Positions 23,441 to 31,085 of a stretch of DNA of 34,236 bases are shown here, piece by piece. A model generated the notes under the pieces. The model saw only the letters and a program-made list of their open reading frames with translations. It had not been told where the DNA came from and did not search any database. Made by a program: the position numbers and the translations under genes. Where the stretch lies: the IMG/VR virus record IMGVR_UViG_3300017688_000001, positions 1-34,236 of that record. One strand, written 5' to 3'. The stretch comes from a virus. Each line of letters begins with the position of its first letter. Position 1 is the stretch's first letter.

Positions 23441-23568
23441 GACGATCCTTCTCTTTCTGCGTTTTCTTTTCCAAGACGCATTATGCAAAAATGATTTCTG
23501 GTATGGATATTTTTGCTGTCCCTATGAAATTCTTTTCCGCACCAATCACACTTAATCGATAATTTCAT
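23425..23568 (-). CDS. Small zinc-finger protein (47 residues)
   Basis: From the ATG at 23568 the peptide MKLSIKCDWCGKEFHRDSKN begins with a CxxC knuckle, followed by a later His and Cys (NHFC) that could complete a zinc site. The start lies inside the VRR-NUC gene's end and the stop overlaps the helicase start, giving a tightly overlapping string of three genes. I recall similar 45-60 residue zinc-finger proteins at this place in related phages. Probably DNA- or protein-binding; function unknown. Confidence 0.6.
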   Translation of the reverse strand: MKLSIKCDWCGKEFHRDSKNIHTRNHFCIMRLGKENAEREGSSWKLC

Positions 23569-23830
23569 CAAGCATCTCTCCAATTTTTCCCACATCATCC
23601 AGAACATAAACTGCAAAGCCCAGACGTTTTAACATCTCATGCCTTACCATTTGCAATGGCTGTGGTTTTTTACCGGGAGCCTTCACTTCGACAAATGCCA
23701 GTCTCCCACCGGGTAAAAGCACCAACCGATCCGGCATTCCATCTAAACCCGGAGATACAAACTTCGGGCAGATACCGCCCATCTTTTTTACAGTTACTGC
23801 CAATTTTCGTTCGATTGTTTTTTCTCTCAT
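23552..23830 (-). CDS. VRR-NUC domain nuclease
   Basis: A 92-residue stand-alone nuclease from the ATG at 23830 (AAGG nine bases upstream; ATG 23839 is also in frame). The PD-(D/E)XK-type core is clear: 'SPGLDGMPDRLVLLPGGRLAFVEVKAPGKKPQPLQ', with D in MPDR, E-V-K and the trailing Gln typical of VRR-NUC proteins. Stand-alone phage members act on branched DNA, so a role with the SNF2 helicase in processing replication or recombination intermediates is likely. Confidence 0.92.
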   Translation of the reverse strand: MREKTIERKLAVTVKKMGGICPKFVSPGLDGMPDRLVLLPGGRLAFVEVKAPGKKPQPLQMVRHEMLKRLGFAVYVLDDVGKIGEMLDEIID

Positions 23831-23857
23831 ACATTCCATCCTTCTTTTTTCAGCAAC

Positions 23858-23983
23858 AAGCAACAACTGGCAACACCATTTCCTATAATTTCTACGCGGG
23901 CGTATACAGGCACAACAAACCTATTCCCTATTATTTAAAGCCGATAACTAATATAAGGGATATAGTTGTTACAGTTGTTGCTT
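23858..23983. repeat. 12-bp inverted repeat flanking the VapE-nuclease gap
   Basis: AAGCAACAACTG at 23858-23869 and its exact complement CAGTTGTTGCTT at 23972-23983 flank a gap of about 100 bases between the VapE-like and VRR-NUC genes. Each arm is surrounded by further CAACA/TGTTG units. No gene is visible in 23867-23999. Confidence 0.6.
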
Positions 23984-23999
23984 ATCACCGTCAAACCCG

Positions 24000-26360
24000 C
24001 TATTTATCAGCGTTTTCCAACTGACAACAACTTCTTTCATAAAGGCGCTGCTTGCCGTAGATGGGTCGCTTTCTGACTTTTCCGGTTTTTACCCAGCCTT
24101 CCACCTTTGCCATCAGCGCCGCTATCGCATAAGAATCGGAGGGCTTCAAATCGGAAAGACCCCGCCCGAAGCATTCGCACCAAATTTCGGCATTGCTGAC
24201 AGTCGTTCGTTCCACCGTTCCTAACGGGCTTGTTGGTGAATTCGTTTCGGCCAGATAATTTCTGCGGGCATACGCATCCATGCTTTCCCAGCTTTCTGGC
24301 AGCAGCGTGTCGAGGTATTCCTCCACCATACCTTGGCGCTCGTCCACTTCCATTGCATCACGCTGGGCTTCTTCAGAAGCACGAAGCATCTCGCCCTCAA
24401 GAAACAGTTTCTCGCCGCCTTGATAATAGTGCTTTGCCTCAGACCAGATCTGGTCCCGTTCGACTTCTGAGAAATTCCAGGTCTTGATCTGCTCTTTACG
24501 GTTGCACTTCACCACCCAGAAACGGCGATTACCGGTAATATCGCGCAGATAACCACGCTCTCCGTTGACGGATGCGATAATAATACACTGCCTTGGATGG
24601 CTCTCCACGGTTCTACCATAGCTGGGCCGATACTTGTCATCGGTTGTCGAAAGGAACGCTTTGACTCTTTCAATGTCTGCTTTTTTCATCCCGGCCAGTT
24701 CGCCAATTTCGACAATCCAGAAGCCCTGCAGTTTTTCTGCGCCGGATTTATCATTCATATCGGTGAGTGACAGCGTATCCGAATAATATTCTTCGCCCAC
24801 CAGATCTTTAAAGAAGGTGCTTTTGCCGATCCCCTGGTCGCCGTCGAGGACAGGAATGCAGTCAAATTTTGTGCCTGGTTTATAGATTCTCGCCACCGCC
24901 CCTGCAAATGTTTTACGGGTAACTGCCCGGATATATGGGGTGTCTGCTGCATCAAAATATCGGATCAGCAGATTCTCCAATCGTTTAGTTCCATCCCATT
25001 CCGGGAGTTTATCAAGATAGTCACGGATGGGGTGAAAATGGCGATCATCGGCAACCTTCACAAAACTGACATCGTGGTTTCTGCTTGAAAACGAAACATA
25101 GCGTACATCAATTAAAGCTTTTAGCTGCGCTGTATCTGCATCCCTCCAGAATGGATTTCCGCTTGGTCGATCCCATGGAACAGTTCCGGTAATCTGGATC
25201 CTATTGGCCATTTCATTAAATGCAAAATTTGAAAAATCAGGGTCATTATTGAGAATCAGCACTTCATTCCAGACGCTATTATCCAACACACTGCTTTTGG
25301 GCTGGTATTTTAATCGGGTTGTCCAGTCATCCGTGTCAGCAAAATCTTCCTCAAGCAACGCTTCCCGCGCTTTTGAAAGTTCCGATTTCACTGCGTCATC
25401 GGCCACCGCAAACTCAGCCATTAAACTAAAGGACTTCTTTTCATCGACATCACTGAATTTATGAACACGCACCAGATCAAAGGCATTGAGTTCCTTTTCA
25501 CTGGCAGGATCAGTGCTGTGGTGGGAGTAAGCAAATTTGTCATCGTACACCACCACCCCGGCACTGCTGTCAGCTGGGATATAATCATACCGGCCCGGCA
25601 CCGCTGACGCTTCATAGACATCACCAAGAAATGTCTCAATGGCCTCCTGGATGCTATAAGCCCGGCAGAAGGCTCCGACCACACCGGCTTTTTCAAGCGG
25701 ATCCTGCTGGCGACGCTGCTTGTGATCGGAGGCCCTGCTTTCCCGTGAAGAGGTTGGCAGTAGCGAACAGTCACGCCAGTTGGGGTGGGCGCTGAGATAT
25801 CTGTCCGGATCAAGCCACTCCCCGTCGATACGTTTAAAAATATATTCTCCGTTTGACGGGGTGGTGGGCCAATACATCAGCTGATGGGGACGATATGAAC
25901 ATTCATCAAAACAGTCCATGTTCCACTCTTCGGCAAAATATCTGGCAATGGCCGTGTATTCATCCGGCGTCACATCCCGGGTCATGGGAATAATTATCCG
26001 GATTCTTGGTGCTTCCGGGGTATGACCATGGGTGGTATAAAGACAGGCGGTATATTTGCACAACATCTCAAAGCGCTCAATAAAGTCTTTATCTGCATGG
26101 TCGGCATCATGGGTCAGCATCGACCGACAAGCTACCGAATCCCGTTTACGGCTGCCGTTTTTAAGGCTGCCGCCGACAAAGCCGCCCTTGTCCTTGGTCC
26201 TATCCCGTTCAGTCTTGGGGAGTTTCGGGTATTCTTCCACCGTTTCCGAGGTACGCACGGTATGCTCCAATCTTTGGCATAAATCATCAAAGGGTATTTT
26301 CTTGTTTGACCATTTTTTCGCATAGCAGCTGTTGCCGTATGCGATTGGCAACTCACGCAT
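24000..26360 (-). CDS. Primase-helicase-like protein with VapE domain
   Basis: From the ATG at 26360 (GGAGG eight bases upstream; the open frame to 26483 overlaps the previous gene) the protein has 786 residues. The N-terminal 230 residues hold an acidic 'THDADHAD' motif (D85/D87) and 'YTTHGHTPEAPRIRIIIP', features of phage AEP-like primase domains. The C-terminal half is the virulence-associated E P-loop ATPase: GDQGIGKST (residues 507-515), 'GFWIVEIGEL' as Walker B region, and 'SVNGERGYLRDITGNRRFWVV' as sensor region. Together these fit a primase-helicase that opens and primes phage DNA for the polymerase encoded upstream. It is the only primase candidate in the window. Confidence 0.9.
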   Translation of the reverse strand: MRELPIAYGNSCYAKKWSNKKIPFDDLCQRLEHTVRTSETVEEYPKLPKTERDRTKDKGGFVGGSLKNGSRKRDSVACRSMLTHDADHADKDFIERFEMLCKYTACLYTTHGHTPEAPRIRIIIPMTRDVTPDEYTAIARYFAEEWNMDCFDECSYRPHQLMYWPTTPSNGEYIFKRIDGEWLDPDRYLSAHPNWRDCSLLPTSSRESRASDHKQRRQQDPLEKAGVVGAFCRAYSIQEAIETFLGDVYEASAVPGRYDYIPADSSAGVVVYDDKFAYSHHSTDPASEKELNAFDLVRVHKFSDVDEKKSFSLMAEFAVADDAVKSELSKAREALLEEDFADTDDWTTRLKYQPKSSVLDNSVWNEVLILNNDPDFSNFAFNEMANRIQITGTVPWDRPSGNPFWRDADTAQLKALIDVRYVSFSSRNHDVSFVKVADDRHFHPIRDYLDKLPEWDGTKRLENLLIRYFDAADTPYIRAVTRKTFAGAVARIYKPGTKFDCIPVLDGDQGIGKSTFFKDLVGEEYYSDTLSLTDMNDKSGAEKLQGFWIVEIGELAGMKKADIERVKAFLSTTDDKYRPSYGRTVESHPRQCIIIASVNGERGYLRDITGNRRFWVVKCNRKEQIKTWNFSEVERDQIWSEAKHYYQGGEKLFLEGEMLRASEEAQRDAMEVDERQGMVEEYLDTLLPESWESMDAYARRNYLAETNSPTSPLGTVERTTVSNAEIWCECFGRGLSDLKPSDSYAIAALMAKVEGWVKTGKVRKRPIYGKQRLYERSCCQLENADK

Positions 26361-26790
26361 TCTGCTGTCCTCCCTTCGCTTTCCGCCCAAACCATCTGAT
26401 TTTCTGGTTGCGTTTTGTAGCCACCGCAATCTCCTGTTCCATCCCCTTTGTGACCTGACTGCTAAACACCCATAATTCATCACACTTGCCCAGCAGCACG
26501 TAATTCATAAACATTGCCATATCCCGCTCCACCGGGTTATCATCATCCATAAACTGTGGAAACAACAGATGTGGTGCCAGGGGAATGCAGTTCTGCTCCA
26601 AGGCAAATCGGCAAAACGCTCTGGCATTCTTGACATTTTGATCCACATCGCCAGAGTACGGCGAACAGACATAAACCAGTGGTTTAAAATCGGCTCTCTT
26701 TTTAGCCTTTTCTGATTTCATTACGCTGGTTAATGCATCATAAGCAGTCGGATCATAATAGCCCTCGCCATTTTTCTTACTGATGCTCAT
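26353..26790 (-). CDS. Nucleoside 2-deoxyribosyltransferase-like protein (DUF4406/DUF7768 type)
   Basis: A 145-residue protein from the ATG at 26790 (GGAGG upstream). After a variable N-terminal 37 residues, the core reads 'LVYVCSPYSGDVDQNVKNARAFCRFALEQ', 'PLAPHLLFPQF', 'CDELWVFSSQVTKGMEQEI', the pattern of the deoxyribosyltransferase-like fold common in phages. Related enzymes exchange or remove bases of nucleotides; whether this one is active is not shown. It overlaps the genes on both sides. Confidence 0.75.
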   Translation of the reverse strand: MSISKKNGEGYYDPTAYDALTSVMKSEKAKKRADFKPLVYVCSPYSGDVDQNVKNARAFCRFALEQNCIPLAPHLLFPQFMDDDNPVERDMAMFMNYVLLGKCDELWVFSSQVTKGMEQEIAVATKRNQKIRWFGRKAKGGQQNA

Positions 26791-27025
26791 TACATTCACC
26801 TCCGAATTTTTCTGCCATCACAAGTGCCATTAAAAACTCAACTGAAAAAATGCCCAACTCATCAGTTTCAAGCCACAGCTTGCCATTCTCATCGACAAAA
26901 CCTCTGACCATCGTCGCTTCAAGCTCTGCCGATTGCGTCAGCTTTAACGGTAACAACCAATCAAGCAATTCGCTTAGATCAGCCGCACTATTCGTTCCCG
27001 CCTGATTAACTGATTCTTTATTCAT
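26777..27025 (-). CDS. Small hypothetical protein
   Basis: An 82-residue acidic protein from the ATG at 27025, with GGAGG six bases upstream. 'ATMVRGFVDENGKLWLETDEL' is a small beta pair, followed by a hydrophobic helix (FSVEFLMALVMAEKFG). No family recognised. It overlaps the antirepressor gene at its start and the next gene at its end, so it belongs to the same coupled string of replication genes. Confidence 0.6.
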   Translation of the reverse strand: MNKESVNQAGTNSAADLSELLDWLLPLKLTQSAELEATMVRGFVDENGKLWLETDELGIFSVEFLMALVMAEKFGGECNEHQ

Positions 27026-27800
27026 AAACTTCCTCCATTTCCAGCTCAATTAGAGGGATGATGCCGTCTACTTTTAACAGATCATAAATGAATAATCGTC
27101 CCTTTTGGGTCCAATAGGTGTGGGGTTTGATGTGCTGTTCTCCATCCGACCCGGCATAATTGTGCGTTTTCGTGCTGGTGTAGCCTTTTTCAGCATATTT
27201 CTGATACAACAACCAGATCTCGCCTTGTTTAAACTGAATTTTTTTGTCGTGAAGATAGCGGTTCATCCATCTGGCAGACTTACCGAAGTCTTTGGCAATG
27301 ACTGATATTGTGATAAGATCTTTGCAGTTTAACACCACATCATAGTAGCTGACCTTCGGCTTCATCTCGGTAATCTGCTGATTCTGGATGGCTACGGTAT
27401 CTGCCAGCTCAGTATTTTTAGATCGCATCAGCGCCAGCTGGGAATCGGCAAACTGCAATGCTCTTGCCATAATAGCTTCCGGACTATTCCAGGCTTTTTC
27501 CAGCTCCAGGAAATACTGGCGACATTTCCTGCCGATTGCACTGCGTTGAATCATACAGATTTCTTTGGCCATATCCAGTGTCAGCTGATGGTTATAATGC
27601 TGCTGTGGCATTTTTGTACCATCCACACGGATAACATTTTTGTGAACCGTCACAAAATCACTGTTTTCACTGAAACCATACTCTTTCATGCGTTCAAACC
27701 ACTGGGTGTAGGGTGTTTTGACCTGTAGGGTCTCACATAAATCCCGACCGTTTACTGTGGGGCGCTCACTGTCAAAATTGATTCTGACTAATTCGTTCAT
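27018..27800 (-). CDS. Phage antirepressor (AntA/B-like N-terminus, KilA-C-like C-terminus)
   Basis: A 260-residue protein. The N-terminal part 'PTVNGRDLCETLQVKTPYTQWFERMKEYGFSEN' with 'LTLDMAKEICMIQRSAIGRKCRQYFLELE' (residues about 14-102) is the AntA/AntB-type domain. The C-terminal part, 'LITISVIAKDFGKSARWMNRYLHDKKI...', is a KilA-C/ANT-type DNA-binding domain. A helical linker (MRSKNTELADTVAIQNQQI) joins them. TAGGAGG precedes the ATG. Antirepressors normally act near the immunity region against the repressor; here it lies in the replication module directly after the polymerase terminator, as in several Bacillota phages. Confidence 0.88.
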   Translation of the reverse strand: MNELVRINFDSERPTVNGRDLCETLQVKTPYTQWFERMKEYGFSENSDFVTVHKNVIRVDGTKMPQQHYNHQLTLDMAKEICMIQRSAIGRKCRQYFLELEKAWNSPEAIMARALQFADSQLALMRSKNTELADTVAIQNQQITEMKPKVSYYDVVLNCKDLITISVIAKDFGKSARWMNRYLHDKKIQFKQGEIWLLYQKYAEKGYTSTKTHNYAGSDGEQHIKPHTYWTQKGRLFIYDLLKVDGIIPLIELEMEEVYE

Positions 27801-27814
27801 CCGAATTACCTCCT

Positions 27815-27851
27815 AAAATAAAATAGACAGAGGTATCATCACCTCTGCCTA
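27815..27851 (-). terminator. Intrinsic terminator after the polymerase gene
   Basis: On the minus strand a ten-pair stem (AGGCAGAGGT/ACCTCTGTCT with one G-U) and a six-base loop are followed by ATTTTATTTT. The antirepressor ribosome site begins right after the T-tract. Confidence 0.75.
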
Positions 27852-27896
27852 TAAGCGAAGAATCCGCATCAATCGAACCCCCAAGATTAAGAAAGA

Positions 27897-30806
27897 TTAA
27901 TCTTTTTTATAAAAACTGCATTCATAACCCTCGGCATGAAGCAGCAGTCCCTTAGCCCAGAACGGTGTTTTTGCCATTTGCTTACAGATGGCTAAAAGAG
28001 ACATACGCATATCCGCCTCAATAATAATTTCATCATGGACATGGGCCACAATAAAACAATATCGGAGTCTTGTCATCGCTTCGGCCAAAATATCCCGGCT
28101 GATTGCCTGGACGATATTCTCAACAAACTTTGGCCCATAACTCTCAATCCGCTCCCATTTCTTTGTGCCACCCACCCCTTCATAGGTCACCGACTCACCG
28201 CCAAAGCGATTCTCACCGATACGGGGTTTTACATATGCCAGTTTTCTGCCGGAAGGAAGGGTGATAAATAAAAACCCACTCTGATAAGAAAAGTAAATAC
28301 CATGGGTCTCGGTTGGGATTTTTTGTTTGATGCATATTTTTACCGCACGATCCACCGCCCACCAGAAACGGACGATGTTGGGATTGGCCTGACGCCAGGC
28401 ATCAACCAGCGGCTTTAATTCTTCCTCTTTCATACCGAGCTCAAGAGCACCCATTGCTTTTAGTGCGCCGACTGATCCGCCATACCCGCAGTTGTGGACG
28501 AGTTTTCCCGATACGGTAAAACGGTGATGTGATCCGGCATTTCGTATGTCATAAAGTCGAGCCTTGCGCTGATCAATTTCCAATTTTTTCTTTTTTCGAA
28601 TACTGCTGTTTCGGCTCCCTGGATTATTTCGTCCCTGCTTAATCCGACCGATAATTTGCGAACGACCACATTTCTTACATAAGGCCAATATTCCTGAGAA
28701 AAATGGCTGAGCACCGTACACCTTTTGTTTTGGTTGTTTTCCAAATGTGTCACAAAACGAAGATTGCCTGGTGCATAATCCAGATCGTTGTTGATCCGGT
28801 CGATTTCTAGCTCTTTTGGTGGCAAGCCAAATGTTTTTATTAAATAAAGACCGGCTTCGGTAACACTTGTAAAAGCGAATTTTATTCCTCTCGCACCGTA
28901 ATTGTGATAACCTCCATCGTTTGGATTTTCGCATCGTTGTTTTGCTGCCGCAAGTCTTCGATCCAACCAGAACGGAATCTGCCTTGGCTGAGAACAACTT
29001 TGACATCCTTTCGATTTCCCGCTTTTTAAATTGCAATACAACTGCCACTGAATGCTTCCGCAGCCGGTACACTGGGTCAGCACATAACAATGATTCATTT
29101 TTTTGTTCCATCGTTTCTCGGATGAAATAATCTTCACCCAACCGAATTGCTGTCCCACAATCTCCGGTTTGTATGAGATGTGCGCCGCTGGCGGCGGCGA
29201 TTCCAAATTGTATCGGCTGCGATTGCCCCTCAACCCACACAAGGTGGTCTGCGGTTGCTGTAAGACCGTCATAGGTTATGACCTCTCTTTCTCCTTTGAA
29301 AACTACTCCTTCATGACTCACCCATTTTTCACCATCCCAAAGTTTATGATCGATTAAAATCTTTTCGATCGGCACCAGACCATCATTCGTTAAGACAAGT
29401 TGCCCTTCTGCAATACAGGCTAACTCGGCTTGCTTCCCTTTCTGACGGAGTTCACTATTTTCGCCATGTTTGACCACGTTGCAGTGAAACATCTTTGATG
29501 CGGTCGCACAATAGATGTCCCCGTTATCTGCAAAAACATCCATCCGCCAACTTTCACCCGCCAGCCAGGATAGAACTCTTGCTTCAATCGCTGAGAAATC
29601 GGCAACAATAAACTTCATGCCATCTCGTGGAATAAAGGCCGTCCGAATCAGTTCTGATAGTACTTCCGGCACTGAATGATAAAGCATTGAAAGTGCATCC
29701 TCATTTCCGCTTCGAACCAGGGCGCGCGCCTGTTCCAGGTCTGGGATGTGGTTCTGGGGAAGGTTTTGCAGCTGGATCAGGCGACCCGCCCATCGTCCCG
29801 TCCGGTTAGCGCCGCAGAATTGAAAAGTTCCCCGGACCCGGCTATCCTCGCAAACCGCATGGTGCATGGCCTGGTATTTTTTCACCGAGGATTTAGCCAG
29901 TTGCTGACGCAGCGAAAGCACTTCTGCCAACTGATCCGGAGCCGTTTTTAGCATCTCAGTGACCGCTTTTTTCCCAAGTGTATCGGTTTCCAGCCCCTTA
30001 TCCGCCAGCCAACTTTTCATCTGCTGGACTGAATTGGGGTTATCCAGATTGGTGAGTGCCTGCATCTGTATTGTCAGCTTTTCTCGAGATAGCTGATCAA
30101 TCGCAATCGCCTGTTTGACAAAGGTCATATCAAGGGCAATACCCCGGTCATTGATTTCCTGATCAAGATGATACTCATCCCAGACAAAATCAGGCACAGG
30201 GGTCTTAGTCAGTTTTTTCTGAATGGCTATCTCTACCTCAACGTCACGCCGATTATAGTTCGAAAATCGTTTCCATTTTTCTTGATCATGTTCCGGTAAA
30301 TTGCGAGTACGACCGCTATTTGCTTTGGTACTTTTACATGGCATACAGAAATACCGGATCAGATCTTTTCCTTCCTTCAGCTTCTGATCTTCCAGACCCA
30401 GCACTGCACCAACCCTTTCCAGCGACAGTGGCAACCCCATGTAGGCAGACCAGACCATCGTACATCGCCATGCCGACGGATCCAGATAACCCCTGACTGT
30501 ATCGGCTGCAATACTGTAGCTGCAAAAATCCTGGGGATAATTCCGTCTCAGCCATACCGACAGGCAGACCCGCTCAAACTGACTATTGAAGGCCCATTTA
30601 ATCACGGTATCATCCACCAGTGCGGCAATCACTTCTGGGGGTATTTCTTCACCACTGGCCAGATCAACCACCTGGACCTCGCCGCCATCCATCGCATATC
30701 CGAAAAGCAGAATGTCAAAATTTGGTGACTCTGAATATTTGTATACACCACCTTTTGACAAGTCCACATCAGAGAACGACTCAATATCAATTGATAAATT
30801 TTTCAT
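27897..30806 (-). CDS. polA: DNA polymerase I-type (family A) replicative polymerase, interrupted by an intein
   Basis: The precursor has 969 residues from the ATG at 30806 (GGAG eight bases upstream; a TTG at 30812 is in frame). A DEDD-type exonuclease comes first (SIDIES, D7/E9; NYNRRDVEVEI as the Yx3D motif). The polymerase domain has motif A VADFSAIEARV (D403), the motif B region KGKQAELA...CGYGGSVGALKAMG and motif C HVHDE (about residues 923-926). The intein, from Cys464 to Asn772, interrupts motif B between LA and CGYG. After splicing, the polymerase would be 660 residues, the normal size for this phage family. A terminator lies on each side, so the gene is a distinct unit in the early operon. 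Active polymerase requires splicing, since motif B forms the nucleotide-binding helix. Confidence 0.93.
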   Translation of the reverse strand: MKNLSIDIESFSDVDLSKGGVYKYSESPNFDILLFGYAMDGGEVQVVDLASGEEIPPEVIAALVDDTVIKWAFNSQFERVCLSVWLRRNYPQDFCSYSIAADTVRGYLDPSAWRCTMVWSAYMGLPLSLERVGAVLGLEDQKLKEGKDLIRYFCMPCKSTKANSGRTRNLPEHDQEKWKRFSNYNRRDVEVEIAIQKKLTKTPVPDFVWDEYHLDQEINDRGIALDMTFVKQAIAIDQLSREKLTIQMQALTNLDNPNSVQQMKSWLADKGLETDTLGKKAVTEMLKTAPDQLAEVLSLRQQLAKSSVKKYQAMHHAVCEDSRVRGTFQFCGANRTGRWAGRLIQLQNLPQNHIPDLEQARALVRSGNEDALSMLYHSVPEVLSELIRTAFIPRDGMKFIVADFSAIEARVLSWLAGESWRMDVFADNGDIYCATASKMFHCNVVKHGENSELRQKGKQAELACIAEGQLVLTNDGLVPIEKILIDHKLWDGEKWVSHEGVVFKGEREVITYDGLTATADHLVWVEGQSQPIQFGIAAASGAHLIQTGDCGTAIRLGEDYFIRETMEQKNESLLCADPVYRLRKHSVAVVLQFKKREIERMSKLFSAKADSVLVGSKTCGSKTTMRKSKRWRLSQLRCERNKIRFYKCYRSRSLFNKNIWLATKRARNRPDQQRSGLCTRQSSFCDTFGKQPKQKVYGAQPFFSGILALCKKCGRSQIIGRIKQGRNNPGSRNSSIRKKKKLEIDQRKARLYDIRNAGSHHRFTVSGKLVHNCGYGGSVGALKAMGALELGMKEEELKPLVDAWRQANPNIVRFWWAVDRAVKICIKQKIPTETHGIYFSYQSGFLFITLPSGRKLAYVKPRIGENRFGGESVTYEGVGGTKKWERIESYGPKFVENIVQAISRDILAEAMTRLRYCFIVAHVHDEIIIEADMRMSLLAICKQMAKTPFWAKGLLLHAEGYECSFYKKD
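28460..29272 (-). CDS. HNH homing-endonuclease-like gene nested in the intein, +1 frame
   Basis: This frame is offset +1 from the polymerase and is open for 270 codons from an ATG at 29272. The recognisable protein starts at about codon 39 (GTG at 29158): VGQQFGWVKIISSE, the usual N-terminus of phage HNH proteins ('IGQRFGRL'). Then come a zinc ribbon (CTGC at 68-71, CQSC at 90-93), 'WLDRRLAAAKQRCENPND', NYGARGI (124-130) and the HNH core 'EIDRINNDLDYAPGNLRFVTHLENN' (156-180). Codons 186-238 look like a normal C-terminal domain. The frame stops at 28460, 31 bases past the intein end, inside polymerase coding DNA. GAGAGG lies nine bases before ATG 29272, and a GGAG three bases before the GTG; the true start is uncertain. 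The enzyme probably cuts intein-free polymerase genes to spread the intein. Confidence 0.8.
   Translation of the reverse strand: MTVLQQPQTTLCGLRGNRSRYNLESPPPAAHISYKPEIVGQQFGWVKIISSEKRWNKKMNHCYVLTQCTGCGSIQWQLYCNLKSGKSKGCQSCSQPRQIPFWLDRRLAAAKQRCENPNDGGYHNYGARGIKFAFTSVTEAGLYLIKTFGLPPKELEIDRINNDLDYAPGNLRFVTHLENNQNKRCTVLSHFSQEYWPYVRNVVVRKLSVGLSRDEIIQGAETAVFEKRKNWKLISARLDFMTYEMPDHITVLPYRENSSTTAGMADQSAH
28491..29417 (-). other. Intein (309 residues) in polymerase motif B
   Basis: Block A begins at Cys464 (29417-29415): CIAEGQLVLTNDGLVPIEKI. Block B has VITYDGLTATADHLVW, with the T-x-x-H motif at T518/H521. Blocks F and G are ARLYDIRNAG, HHRFTVSGKLVHN (H771, N772), followed by Cys773 as the +1 residue. 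All catalytic residues for splicing are present. There is no LAGLIDADG domain. Between residues about 563 and 743 the polymerase frame gives a Lys/Arg/Ser/Cys-rich sequence with no domain look, exactly opposite the +1 HNH frame. Confidence 0.9.
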
Positions 30807-30827
30807 TTCCAAATCTCCGTCCTTTTA

Positions 30828-30863
30828 TAAACAAAGGCGGCTGGGATTAATCCCATTGCCGCC
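30828..30863 (-). terminator. Intrinsic terminator before the polymerase gene
   Basis: On the minus strand GGCGGC pairs with GCCGCC, enclosing a perfect TGGGATTAATCCCA palindrome, then TTTGTTT. It lies after the small membrane-protein gene (stop at 30879) and about 20 bases before the polymerase start. Confidence 0.7.
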
Positions 30864-30878
30864 CGGTGATGTTTTTTG

Positions 30879-31019
30879 CTACTGGTTTTGCTGTTCTCTT
30901 TTCTTTTTGCGTTCGGAACGGATATCGTCACGAATGAAGGTTAAAAACATATAGGCGCTACCACTCATATAAATAATGGCGAGTCCCACCAAAAAAATTG
31001 TTAAAATTTGATTGACCAT
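30879..31019 (-). CDS. Small single-span membrane protein (46 residues)
   Basis: An ATG at 31019, with AGGT six bases upstream, opens a 46-codon frame. Residues 4-27 are hydrophobic (QILTIFLVGLAIIYMSG...), followed by a charged tail rich in Arg/Lys/Glu (DDIRSERKKKREQQNQ). This is a typical single-pass protein with a cytoplasmic basic tail. It fills most of the gap between the ssDNA-binding and polymerase genes and is followed by a terminator. No family recognised. A membrane anchor for replication or a host-takeover peptide are possible roles; neither is shown. Confidence 0.6.
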   Translation of the reverse strand: MVNQILTIFLVGLAIIYMSGSAYMFLTFIRDDIRSERKKKREQQNQ

Positions 31020-31085
31020 CGATTTACCTGCTTTCTATATTTGTCTTTGTTGACCAATTTCCACCATTCTGATTATTTGTCCGTA

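Noticed and set aside
28460-29417. Group I or group II intron in the polymerase gene
   Set aside because: The polymerase frame is open throughout and carries intein blocks A, B, F and G, so protein splicing explains the insertion.
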